Part shown: positions 13,384-19,200 of the stretch, piece after piece
How positions within the stretch are numbered: position 1 is the stretch's first letter
Layout of the letters: each line of letters opens with the position of its first letter
Assembly: GCA_945889575.1 (NCBI GenBank)
Contig: CAMDBY010000008.1
Location: forward strand, 1 to 19,200
From: Bifidobacterium breve
Lineage (GTDB): Bacteria; Actinomycetota; Acidimicrobiia; Acidimicrobiales; Ilumatobacteraceae
Direction of reading: 5' to 3'
Length of the DNA stretch: 19,200 nt
Notes under the pieces: model-generated
What the model was told of the DNA's origin: nothing
Database searches by the model: none
The model's input: only the letters and a program-made list of their open reading frames with translations
Program-made: the position numbers and the translations under genes

Positions 13384-14709
13384 ATGTCAAAGGTACTTAC
13401 CACCCTCCCAGCTGGCGAACGCGTCGGCATTGCATTTTCTGGTGGCCTAGATACATCGGCCGCAGTTGCATGGATGCGCGAAAAGGGCGCCATTCCTTGT
13501 GCGTACACAGCAGACCTCGGACAACCAGACGAAACTGATCTTTCCGGCATCCCAGACAGAGCAAAAGAATATGGCGCAGAAATTGCACGCCTCGTTGATT
13601 GTCGCGAAGAACTAGTTCACGAAGGTCTCATTGCATTGCAGTGCGGTGCATTCCATATCACAACAGCTGGCAAGACATATTTCAACACCACCCCATTGGG
13701 TCGTGCAGTAACCGGAACATTGCTTGTTCGTGCAATGCGCCAAGACTCAGTTGACATCTGGGGTGATGGCAGCACGTACAAGGGCAACGACATCGAGCGG
13801 TTCTATCGCTATGGCCTCATGGTGAACCCTGCGCTACGTATCTACAAGCCATGGCTTGACCCCACGTTTGTTGACGAAATGGGTGGCCGTACCGAGATGA
13901 GCGAGTTTCTCACCGCGCGTAAATTGCCGTACAAGGCTTCGAAAGAAAAAGCATATTCCACAGACTCAAATATTTGGGGCGCAACTCACGAAGCAAAACT
14001 GTTGGAAGAACTCAACAACGGAATGGAACTTGTTGAACCAATCATGGGTGTTGCCCATTGGGACGAAAGCATTTCTATTGCCTCAGAAGTTGTATCAATT
14101 CGTTTCCACGAAGGTTTCCCAGTTGCCATCAACGGCAAAGAGTTCAAGTCGCAAGTTGATCTTGTCTTAGAGGCAAATGCCATTGGTGGCCGTCATGGTC
14201 TTGGCATGAGCGACCAGATTGAAAACCGCATCATTGAAGCAAAGAGCCGTGGAATTTACGAATCTCCTGGCCTTGCGTTGCTGCACATCGCATACGAACG
14301 TCTCGCTACCGGTATTCACAACGAAGCGACGCTTGAGAATTACCGCACCATGGGCCGTCGCCTTGGTCGGTTGTTGTACGAAGGTCGTTGGTTTGATCCA
14401 CAATCGTTGATGTTGCGCGAGCCACTCATGCGTTGGGTGGGCACTGCGATCACTGGTGAAGTCACTGTTCGCTTACGTCGCGGTGATGACTACAGCATTC
14501 TTGACACAACAAGCCCGAATCTCACATACGCGCCTGATCGTCTCAGCATGGAACGAGTAGAAGATTCAGCGTTTGGTCCGCTTGACCGAATTGGTCAACT
14601 CACCATGCGCAATCTTGATATTGATGACAGCCGTGCAAAGTTGCAGGTTTATCGTGATGCAGGCACATTGCCAAGCGGTGGCCTCTTGGCCATCGAAGAT
14701 AATTCCTGA
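13384..14709 (+). CDS. argG: Argininosuccinate synthase, long (E. coli-type) form
   Basis: 441 residues. It ligates citrulline and aspartate with ATP to make argininosuccinate in arginine synthesis. The ATP-binding P-loop is [16 protein letters not shown] (16-31). Other blocks match the E. coli enzyme closely: [78 protein letters not shown]-like [15 protein letters not shown], and [13 protein letters not shown]. Most actinobacterial ArgG proteins I know are the shorter type of about 400 residues, so this long type is unusual for the presumed host. No argH or other arg gene flanks it. Its last 61 bases overlap the M20 peptidase gene on the opposite strand. The ATG at 13384 matches the E. coli start. 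Confidence 0.97.
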   Translation: [441 protein letters not shown]

Positions 14710-15797
14710 CACAAGCCAGCCAACAACGCTGCACGTTGCTGCATTGTGGCCACCACAACATGTTCTGCGTCTCCGTGTGCACCACCACCGACTGCGCCTA
14801 AGCCATCAAGCGTTTCAACACCGACAGCTGCAGCGAAGTTTCCGTCTGAGCCGCCACCTACAACACCGCCCTGAAGAGAATTAATACCAATACGGTTCGC
14901 CACTGCAACAGCAATGGGAAACAGCCCGGCTGCTGCTGATTCATGCATTGGTGGCCGGCCAATCTGTCCAGACACCACGAGACGTGCCTCAGGGTGCTGC
15001 AGACGCAATGCAGCAAACGCTGCTTCTACTCGCGGCTTCTCCTGTGGTACCGCCACGCGCACGTCTACTGCGCACGTAGTGAGCGCAGGCACCACATTGT
15101 CTGCTGTACCAGCCGACGCAAGAGTTGGCGTCACAGTTGTACCCATTGACTCATCAGCAATGGCAATTATTTGGGGAATCAATGTGGCTAATTCCACCAA
15201 GGAGTTAATGCCTTTTTCAGGCTCGAGCCCCGCATGTGACGCGCGGCCTTCAATTGACAGCGTGATTGTGCCTGTCCCCTTACGACCAATCTTTAGTGCC
15301 CCGCCATCTGCACTTGGTTCAAGCACCAATACCGAACCACATGCAATTGCGCGTTCTTCAATAAGGGCTCGCGATGCGTGTGAACCGATTTCTTCATCGG
15401 CACTCAACAGAATCTCTACATGCGATGAATCTTCTAAAGACGCCACTGCATAAATAGCCTGCACAATGCCAGCTTTCATATCAAAGACGCCAGGACCTGT
15501 TGCAATTCCATCGCGCACTGCAAATGGCAACCGTGCCAATGTGCCAGCAGGATGCACCGTGTCGTGGTGGCCCAAGATCAGAACCTTCGGATCGTTGCCA
15601 CCGCGCCAATGAATGTGTGGGCCGACCGGAGAATCAATCAGAGTTGGTGCTGAGCCCAGCATGCGCTCCATTAGGCCTGACAGCAACTGTGCGTGCGTCT
15701 GCAAACGTTCAATGTCTCGCGATGGGGATTCACATGACACCAAAGCTTCAAGATCTGCGAGCATCGCATCAAGGCTGAACGTGTCTGAAGAACTCAT
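14649..15797 (-). CDS. M20 family metallopeptidase (CPG2/ArgE-like deacylase)
   Basis: 382 residues, a di-zinc amidohydrolase of the carboxypeptidase G2/acetylornithine deacetylase/desuccinylase type. Ligands and catalytic residues are visible: H77 and D79 in LGHHDTVHP, D106 in GPGVFDMKAG, E135 and E136 in SADEEIGSH, E160 in LVLEPSADGG, and a final His in GGGAHGDAEH. A lid/dimerisation domain (SIEGRASHAGLEPEKGINS) is inserted. It removes an N-acyl group or a C-terminal residue from a small substrate. It starts 20 bp after the OSBS/NSAR gene on the same strand, so an N-acyl (possibly N-succinyl) amino acid is a likely substrate. The last 20 codons overlap the end of argG (14649-14709). No ribosome binding site or -10 was seen before ATG 15797, consistent with expression from the gene upstream. 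Confidence 0.92.
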   Translation of the reverse strand: MSSSDTFSLDAMLADLEALVSCESPSRDIERLQTHAQLLSGLMERMLGSAPTLIDSPVGPHIHWRGGNDPKVLILGHHDTVHPAGTLARLPFAVRDGIATGPGVFDMKAGIVQAIYAVASLEDSSHVEILLSADEEIGSHASRALIEERAIACGSVLVLEPSADGGALKIGRKGTGTITLSIEGRASHAGLEPEKGINSLVELATLIPQIIAIADESMGTTVTPTLASAGTADNVVPALTTCAVDVRVAVPQEKPRVEAAFAALRLQHPEARLVVSGQIGRPPMHESAAAGLFPIAVAVANRIGINSLQGGVVGGGSDGNFAAAVGVETLDGLGAVGGGAHGDAEHVVVATMQQRAALLAGLCQELSSMAKRPPLGNVPASR

Positions 15798-15817
15798 GGG
15801 TGAAATCGTGCCACGAA

Positions 15818-16930
15818 TTAGCGCTGAAACAACATTTCAATTACCGCACCATCACCGGCAAGCACCTCAGGCAAGGGCTCAACACCAATTCCGAGGCCCG
15901 TTGGCACCTGCAGCATGCCGTCGTGAAGCTCAAAAGGCTTCGTCACATCTGTGACAAAGTAACGGGCCGACGCCGACAAGTCGGGCGTGAGCGTGAACCC
16001 TGGCATGGCAGCAAGAGCAAGACACGAAGCTCGCCCAATGCCCGATTCGAGCATGCCGCCAACCCACGCATCAATGCCGCGATCAACAAGAACATCGTGC
16101 ATAGCAATTGCATCACGAATACCACCCACACGCGACGGTTTGATATTGACAACATCGCATGCACCACGATCTAACGCATTCAATAACTGGTGCATGGAGT
16201 TCACCGATTCGTCAAGGCACACAGACGTGGCAGAACGATGCAACAGTTCTGCGTGAGAATCCAAATCATCAGCTGCAAACGGCTGCTCTATAAATTGCAA
16301 AGCGAATTTGTCAAGCGAAACAAGCAAGTCAATATCGTCGGCTCCATAGGCGCCATTGGCATCTGCTTGTAATGCGTATTCAACACCCACCGCATCACGC
16401 ACCGCTGCAAGCACTTCAACATCATGCCCCGGCGCAATCTTTACTTTGACCCGTGCATAACCCTCGTCCACACGCATCATCACTTCTGCAACAACGTCAT
16501 CAATGGAGTCGTGCATGCCGACAACTACGCCGACTTCTATCTCGGTTTCTGTTGCCCCCAGAACCTCGGCCAATGATTTTTCTTGCCGTCGAGCATGAAC
16601 ATCCCACAACGCAGACTCAAGCGCGTGTTTTGCAAAGTGTTGACCAGCGATTCCCCACCATCCGTCGGCAAATAAATCAGCTACTGCAACTTCGTGTTTC
16701 ACGAGTTCAGGAATCAATAGTTGCGTCATCGCCGCATCCGAAGCATCAGCGCTTTCTCCGACATAGGCGACGCCACTAGTTGCGACATTTTCTCCCCATC
16801 CGATATAGCCGTCTGAGTCAGTGATCTCTACCAACACCGCCAACCGCGATTGATGCGCTCCATCGGACGTGCGCAATGGCGAGACAAGGACAAGGGGAAC
16901 ACGCACCACTCTGATTCGTTCAATACGCAT
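15818..16930 (-). CDS. menC: o-Succinylbenzoate synthase / N-acylamino acid racemase (enolase superfamily)
   Basis: 370 residues with an enolase-type capping domain and an (alpha/beta) barrel. Active-site residues line up, one residue shifted, with the well-studied Amycolatopsis OSBS/NSAR: K162 and K164 (VKVKIAPGHD), metal ligands D190 (LQADANGAY), E215 (FIEQPF) and D240 (CLDESV), and K264 (NIKPSRVGG). The GGMLESGIGRA segment is also typical. This branch either makes o-succinylbenzoate for menaquinone or racemises N-succinylamino acids, and some members do both. No other men gene is close, while an M20 deacylase follows by 20 bp, which favours the racemase role by context. The ATG at 16930 has GGAGG four bases upstream, and the tRNA-Leu 3' end is only 16 bases away. 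Confidence 0.93.
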   Translation of the reverse strand: MRIERIRVVRVPLVLVSPLRTSDGAHQSRLAVLVEITDSDGYIGWGENVATSGVAYVGESADASDAAMTQLLIPELVKHEVAVADLFADGWWGIAGQHFAKHALESALWDVHARRQEKSLAEVLGATETEIEVGVVVGMHDSIDDVVAEVMMRVDEGYARVKVKIAPGHDVEVLAAVRDAVGVEYALQADANGAYGADDIDLLVSLDKFALQFIEQPFAADDLDSHAELLHRSATSVCLDESVNSMHQLLNALDRGACDVVNIKPSRVGGIRDAIAMHDVLVDRGIDAWVGGMLESGIGRASCLALAAMPGFTLTPDLSASARYFVTDVTKPFELHDGMLQVPTGLGIGVEPLPEVLAGDGAVIEMLFQR

Positions 16931-16934
16931 TGTG

Positions 16935-16939
16935 CCTCC
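16935..16939 (-). promoter_or_regulatory. Shine-Dalgarno of the OSBS/NSAR gene
   Basis: GGAGG on the minus strand, four bases before ATG 16930. It lies wholly in the 16-base trailer between the tRNA-Leu CCA end and the start codon. Confidence 0.75.
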
Positions 16940-16946
16940 GAAGAAC

Positions 16947-17033
16947 TGGTGCCCGGAGCGGGAATCGAACCCGCAAGAGGTTGCCCTCCGGGGGGTTTAA
17001 GCCCCCTGCGTCTGCCTGTTCCGCCATCCGGGC
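16947..17033 (-). tRNA. tRNA-Leu (anticodon UAA), CCA encoded
   Basis: An 87-nt class II tRNA read on the minus strand. The acceptor stem is GCCCGGA / TCCGGGC with discriminator A and an encoded CCA. The anticodon stem GGGGG / CCCCC encloses the loop CTTAAAC, giving anticodon TAA. A long variable arm (CGGAGGGCAACCTCTTG region) and the T arm GCGGGTTCGATTCCCGC follow, as expected for leucine tRNA. It starts 10 bases after the stop codon of the 124-residue unknown gene and ends 16 bases before menC, all on one strand, which suggests co-transcription or promoters inside the flanking genes. The TAA codon-reading set matches TTA and TTG leucine codons. Confidence 0.97.
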
Positions 17034-17043
17034 AAGAACGTAT

Positions 17044-17418
17044 TTAGGCTACGCGCGTCGTGGCGTGGTCGTGGTGTACACCACGAGGAGAATTCGACAC
17101 TTCGTTTGAAATTTCTACTGTGAACTGCAACATGGTGCGCCATAACTGAGTGCGGGCCCTGTCGGCTTCGGGGGGTTCGAGACGGTTGATGAAGATGACG
17201 CCTTCGATCATGTCGCCTACAGCTGCAGTGAACGGCCTGTCAGACAAGCGCACAGCCACGACGCCACCTTCACTATCGCGCGAGCGCCTGATGCTGCGAT
17301 TGACGCCCACAATGCGAGGAGGACTGCGAAACCCTGGCACCACGAGATCAAGTTCGGCTGCACGCTGGGCCAACACCCTGGCTGCTGCCGTGAACTTTGT
17401 GGTGGCCGATGGACTCAT
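17044..17418 (-). CDS. Unrecognised conserved-looking 124-residue protein
   Basis: 124 residues with protein-like composition, no membrane helix and no cysteine. An N-terminal helix (AAARVLAQRAAELDLVVPGF) is followed by a basic stretch (RIVGVNRSIRRSRDSEGG), a beta-rich segment (VVAVRLSDRPFTAAVGDMIEGVIFIN) and a helix (EADRARTQLWRTMLQFTVEISNEV), then a His/Arg-rich, probably disordered tail. I do not recognise a family. It is divergent from the RecB-like nuclease with 74 bp between the starts, so a shared promoter region and possibly a shared role are conceivable. No Shine-Dalgarno sequence precedes ATG 17418; CAGTAT lies six bases before it. The tRNA-Leu gene follows after 10 bases. Confidence 0.7.
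   Translation of the reverse strand: MSPSATTKFTAAARVLAQRAAELDLVVPGFRSPPRIVGVNRSIRRSRDSEGGVVAVRLSDRPFTAAVGDMIEGVIFINRLEPPEADRARTQLWRTMLQFTVEISNEVSNSPRGVHHDHATTRVA
17046..17051 (-). promoter_or_regulatory. Candidate -10 of the tRNA-Leu gene
   Basis: TAGCCT on the minus strand, 12 bases before the tRNA 5' end and overlapping the stop codon of the gene upstream. A start about seven bases downstream would leave a short 5' leader for RNase P. The same hexamer serves as the candidate -10 of the glycosyltransferase and bL37-like genes. Confidence 0.4.
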
Positions 17419-17477
17419 GGAGACATACTGCCAAAAGGGTGTGGCACACTCTCCCCTTCTGCGACACTCCCGCGACC

Positions 17478-17483
17478 TATCGT
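17478..17483 (+). promoter_or_regulatory. Candidate -10 of the RecB-like nuclease gene
   Basis: TATCGT, nine bases before the GTG at 17493. The spacing equals that seen before the GTG start of the L,D-transpeptidase gene, and it supports the GTG over upstream starts that would overlap the divergent gene. Confidence 0.45.
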
Positions 17484-17492
17484 TACTGCGTC

Positions 17493-18428
17493 GTGGATAC
17501 AGAACTCAACCCGTTGCAACAGGCCGTCATTTCGGCACTTGGCGTTCCCACTGATTGGGAACCGTTGTCTATCGACGTTGTGGAATCAATTGAAGAGCAA
17601 CTTGTGCAAGCACTTGCTCCCATCAAAGATTTGTTTACGCCAGAAAATCCGCTGCGTGTCAACAAGCATCACATTGCAACCGTTCACGGATGTGAGAAGT
17701 ACCACGTATTGAATCGGCAAGCACAGTTTGCGTGGAACATCAACACAGTGCGCGGCACCATTGCTCATAAAGGCATTGAGTTGTTGTTGAACTGGCGTGG
17801 GCCAATAATTCCTTCAGAGATTGTTGATGCAGCAATCACGAGCGTTGCAGAAAACCCACGCGAAAGCGCATCTGATTTCATCATCTCTTTGCCTGCGCAC
17901 GAACTTGCTGAACTACGTGGAGCAGTCGTCGGAGCTGTATCAAATTTTCTTGAATGTTTCCCGCCTGTCAAACCCCAATGGCGGCCAATGGTTGAATACT
18001 CAGCGTCCTATTCATTATTCGGTGGCGCAGTGCTGTTTACATCTCGCATGGACCTAGTGCTTGGTGGTCCAGGACGAAAAGTCATCATCGACTTAAAAAC
18101 TGGCCGACTCACACCCACACATCGAGACGATCTTCGCTTCTATGCACTCATTGAAACATTGCGCAGCCGTCAAGCGCCACGCAGGCTTGCGTCGTATTCA
18201 CTTGACTCTGCTCGTCTCGACGACGAAGACGTCACAGAAGGTTTACTGCAATCAGCTGTGCGTCGCACCGCACACGGCACCTTGTTGATTGCAGATCTTG
18301 TATTGAAAACTCGAGAACCAGATGTTCGTCCCGGCTTTCAGTGCAGGTGGTGTCCGGCAAATGAATCATGTGACGTTGGTGCGCAGTTCTTGCGACAACT
18401 TGCGGGCGAAGACGACGAGTCTGACTAA
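17493..18428 (+). CDS. RecB/Cas4-like PD-(D/E)XK nuclease with predicted iron-sulfur cysteines
   Basis: 311 residues from the GTG at 17493; an upstream start at 17397 would overlap the divergent gene and lacks conserved-looking sequence. Nuclease-fold residues include H92 (GTIAHKGIEL), E168 (PMVEYSASY), D187 (SRMDLVLGG) and D200-L-K202 (VIIDLKTG), the PD-(D/E)XK core, followed by DDLRFYALIE. One cysteine lies early (C67, VHGCEKYHV) and three late (C284-x2-C287-x5-C293, CRWCPANESC). This one-plus-three layout is that of Cas4, AddB and related nucleases, where the cysteines hold a 4Fe-4S cluster. It probably acts on DNA ends in repair or recombination. No cas genes or helicase partner are in the window. 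Confidence 0.88.
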   Translation: MDTELNPLQQAVISALGVPTDWEPLSIDVVESIEEQLVQALAPIKDLFTPENPLRVNKHHIATVHGCEKYHVLNRQAQFAWNINTVRGTIAHKGIELLLNWRGPIIPSEIVDAAITSVAENPRESASDFIISLPAHELAELRGAVVGAVSNFLECFPPVKPQWRPMVEYSASYSLFGGAVLFTSRMDLVLGGPGRKVIIDLKTGRLTPTHRDDLRFYALIETLRSRQAPRRLASYSLDSARLDDEDVTEGLLQSAVRRTAHGTLLIADLVLKTREPDVRPGFQCRWCPANESCDVGAQFLRQLAGEDDESD

Positions 18429-18429
18429 C

Positions 18430-19062
18430 TCAGCGCGTCGCCATGCCCGGAATATGCGGGGTCATCATGGCAAACGGAACACCAAGCCCCGTTGCTCCGC
18501 GCACAGTTGAGATGTAACGACCAGGTTGTGTTGCGCGTTTCGGTGGCGAAGCAATATCGTCACCCAACGATTCGCAGTATTCGAACAAGTCATCGATGCT
18601 GGCAACCATGCCCCACAACGATGCACCAACAGTGGTGATGTGTGGTCCGCTGACAACTTCAATAATGGTGTTATCCAGTTTGTGGAATCGCTGCACGACA
18701 CCATTACCCACTTCGCGTTCGCGGCGTACATCAAGACCGAGAACAGCTTCAATTGCCGCACACGTGCGATCAAGGTTGTCTGTGTTGACCACTACGTGGT
18801 CGAGCCCCGTGATGGTGTGAGAGCTAATACGAGACGTGGCGGGATGTCCAGGAGAGGTTGAGACAAGGGTGGTGGGGATGCCATCGATCTCGCAGACATC
18901 ATCAATGCCAACATCAATGGTCCAGGAATAGAGCCCAAGAGGGTCGTCTGTGATGGTCAGGTCAATATCAGCCAACAGACAAGAGTTACCAGTAAATGAA
19001 AGCCCCAGCTTCTGCCAGGGTTCACGAGAGCCTCCTGCGTGCAGTGCAACGAGGCGGCTCAT
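18430..19062 (-). CDS. VOC (glyoxalase/bleomycin-resistance) family protein
   Basis: 210 residues. The recognisable beta-alpha-beta-beta-beta module is residues about 85-200: GLDHVVVNTDNLDRTCAAIEAVLGL (H89), VVQRFHKLDNTIIEVVSGP (E135), then SIDDLFEYCESLGDDI and the closing GRYISTVRGATGLGVPFAMMTP. H89 and E135 could be metal ligands, as in VOC enzymes. The first 80 residues may form a degenerate first module. Substrate is unknown. The ATG at 19062 starts 12 bases after the stop of the bL37-like gene, so the two are probably co-transcribed. Its stop is one base from the stop of the RecB-like nuclease gene on the other strand. Confidence 0.85.
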   Translation of the reverse strand: MSRLVALHAGGSREPWQKLGLSFTGNSCLLADIDLTITDDPLGLYSWTIDVGIDDVCEIDGIPTTLVSTSPGHPATSRISSHTITGLDHVVVNTDNLDRTCAAIEAVLGLDVRREREVGNGVVQRFHKLDNTIIEVVSGPHITTVGASLWGMVASIDDLFEYCESLGDDIASPPKRATQPGRYISTVRGATGLGVPFAMMTPHIPGMATR

Positions 19063-19074
19063 ATGGGTGTCGGC

Positions 19075-19161
19075 TTAGCCGCGACCCATGTTTGGACGCT
19101 TGCCGTGGTTGGCCTTGGAGCGGCGCATGCGCGCCTTACGCTTTTTGGTCTTCTTCGACAT
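19075..19161 (-). CDS. Very small basic protein, actinobacterial ribosomal protein bL37-like
   Basis: 28 residues, MSKKTKKRKARMRRSKANHG followed by KRPNMGRG. Half of the residues are Lys or Arg. Recalled mycobacterial bL37 is a 24-residue protein of the large subunit with a basic start and an ANHGKRPN core; this match is from memory, not a search. The gene is too short for ordinary ORF detection. It has no Shine-Dalgarno sequence, but TAGCCT lies eight bases before the ATG, and a six-base inverted repeat lies just upstream of that. The VOC gene follows by 12 bases. Alternatives are another small ribosome-associated basic protein; chance is unlikely given the composition, start signal and motif. 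Confidence 0.75.
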   Translation of the reverse strand: MSKKTKKRKARMRRSKANHGKRPNMGRG

Positions 19162-19169
19162 AGGAGTCA

Positions 19170-19191
19170 AGGCTATCGGGCAACAGCCCGA
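19170..19191 (-). promoter_or_regulatory. Candidate promoter of the bL37-like gene with adjacent inverted repeat
   Basis: TAGCCT (19170-19175 on the minus strand) eight bases before the ATG. Immediately upstream is TCGGGC-TGTT-GCCCGA (19176-19191), six-base perfect arms, where a repressor or a hairpin in a longer transcript could act. The window ends nine bases further on. Confidence 0.45.
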
Positions 19192-19200
19192 GCGCCACAA

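Noticed and set aside
17493..18428. Cas4 of a CRISPR system
   Set aside because: The cysteine layout is shared by Cas4, AddB and stand-alone RecB-like nucleases. There are no other cas genes or repeats in the window.
1..19200. A mobile element, prophage or dedicated defence island
   Set aside because: No transposase, integrase, phage structural gene, terminal repeats or toxin-antitoxin pair was seen; gene content is mostly housekeeping.

Overview
The window looks like chromosomal DNA of a moderate-GC actinobacterium, possibly an aquatic Acidimicrobiia-type lineage; that rank is inference. Lineage markers seen in the sequence are a mycothiol-dependent-isomerase-type protein (TIGR03084), the PafB-PafC pair of WYL regulators, a PIN-PhoH protein, an HU gene followed by a Lys/Ala/Pro histone-H1-like tail, and a 28-residue protein ending in ANHGKRPN that fits actinobacterial ribosomal protein bL37. 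There is no phage, insertion sequence, CRISPR array or plasmid module. Genes are dense, with many overlapping or nearly touching ends.

Layout. 1-789 (-): TIGR03084 protein. 915-1583 (-): HU, then an H1-like Lys-rich protein in the same reading frame, separated by one TAA. 1584-2212: the only large gap, AT-rich, with several inverted repeats. 2213-4666 (+): PIN-PhoH ATPase/RNase, LEH/SnoaL-like protein and DEDDh exonuclease. 4639-9432 (-): a five-gene run reading bioY, tetR, pgi, pafB, pafC. 9498-11042 (+): long Ppx/GppA phosphatase. 11039-12912 (-): L,D-transpeptidase and a GT2 glycosyltransferase. 12975-14709 (+): four-helix membrane protein and a long-form (E. coli-type) argininosuccinate synthase. 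14649-17418 (-): unknown 124-residue protein, tRNA-Leu(UAA), an OSBS/N-acylamino-acid racemase and an M20 peptidase, tightly packed. 17493-18428 (+): PD-(D/E)XK nuclease with a Cas4/AddB-like four-cysteine set. 18430-19161 (-): bL37-like protein and a VOC protein.

Functional themes. The genes serve nucleoid organisation (HU plus H1-like tail), RNA and DNA metabolism and damage response (PIN-PhoH, DnaQ-like, PafBC, RecB-like nuclease), cell wall (L,D-transpeptidase, glycosyltransferase), and small-molecule metabolism (Pgi, ArgG, BioY, OSBS/NSAR plus M20). At least eight genes lack a Shine-Dalgarno sequence and instead carry a TANNNT hexamer 7-9 nt before the start codon, which suggests widespread leaderless transcription.

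The observations most worth following are the in-frame split of HU from its H1-like tail, the leaderless promoter series, the NSAR/M20 pair behind a tRNA with a 16-nt gap, and the tiny bL37 gene. I did not find a clearly new multi-gene defence or mobile system.
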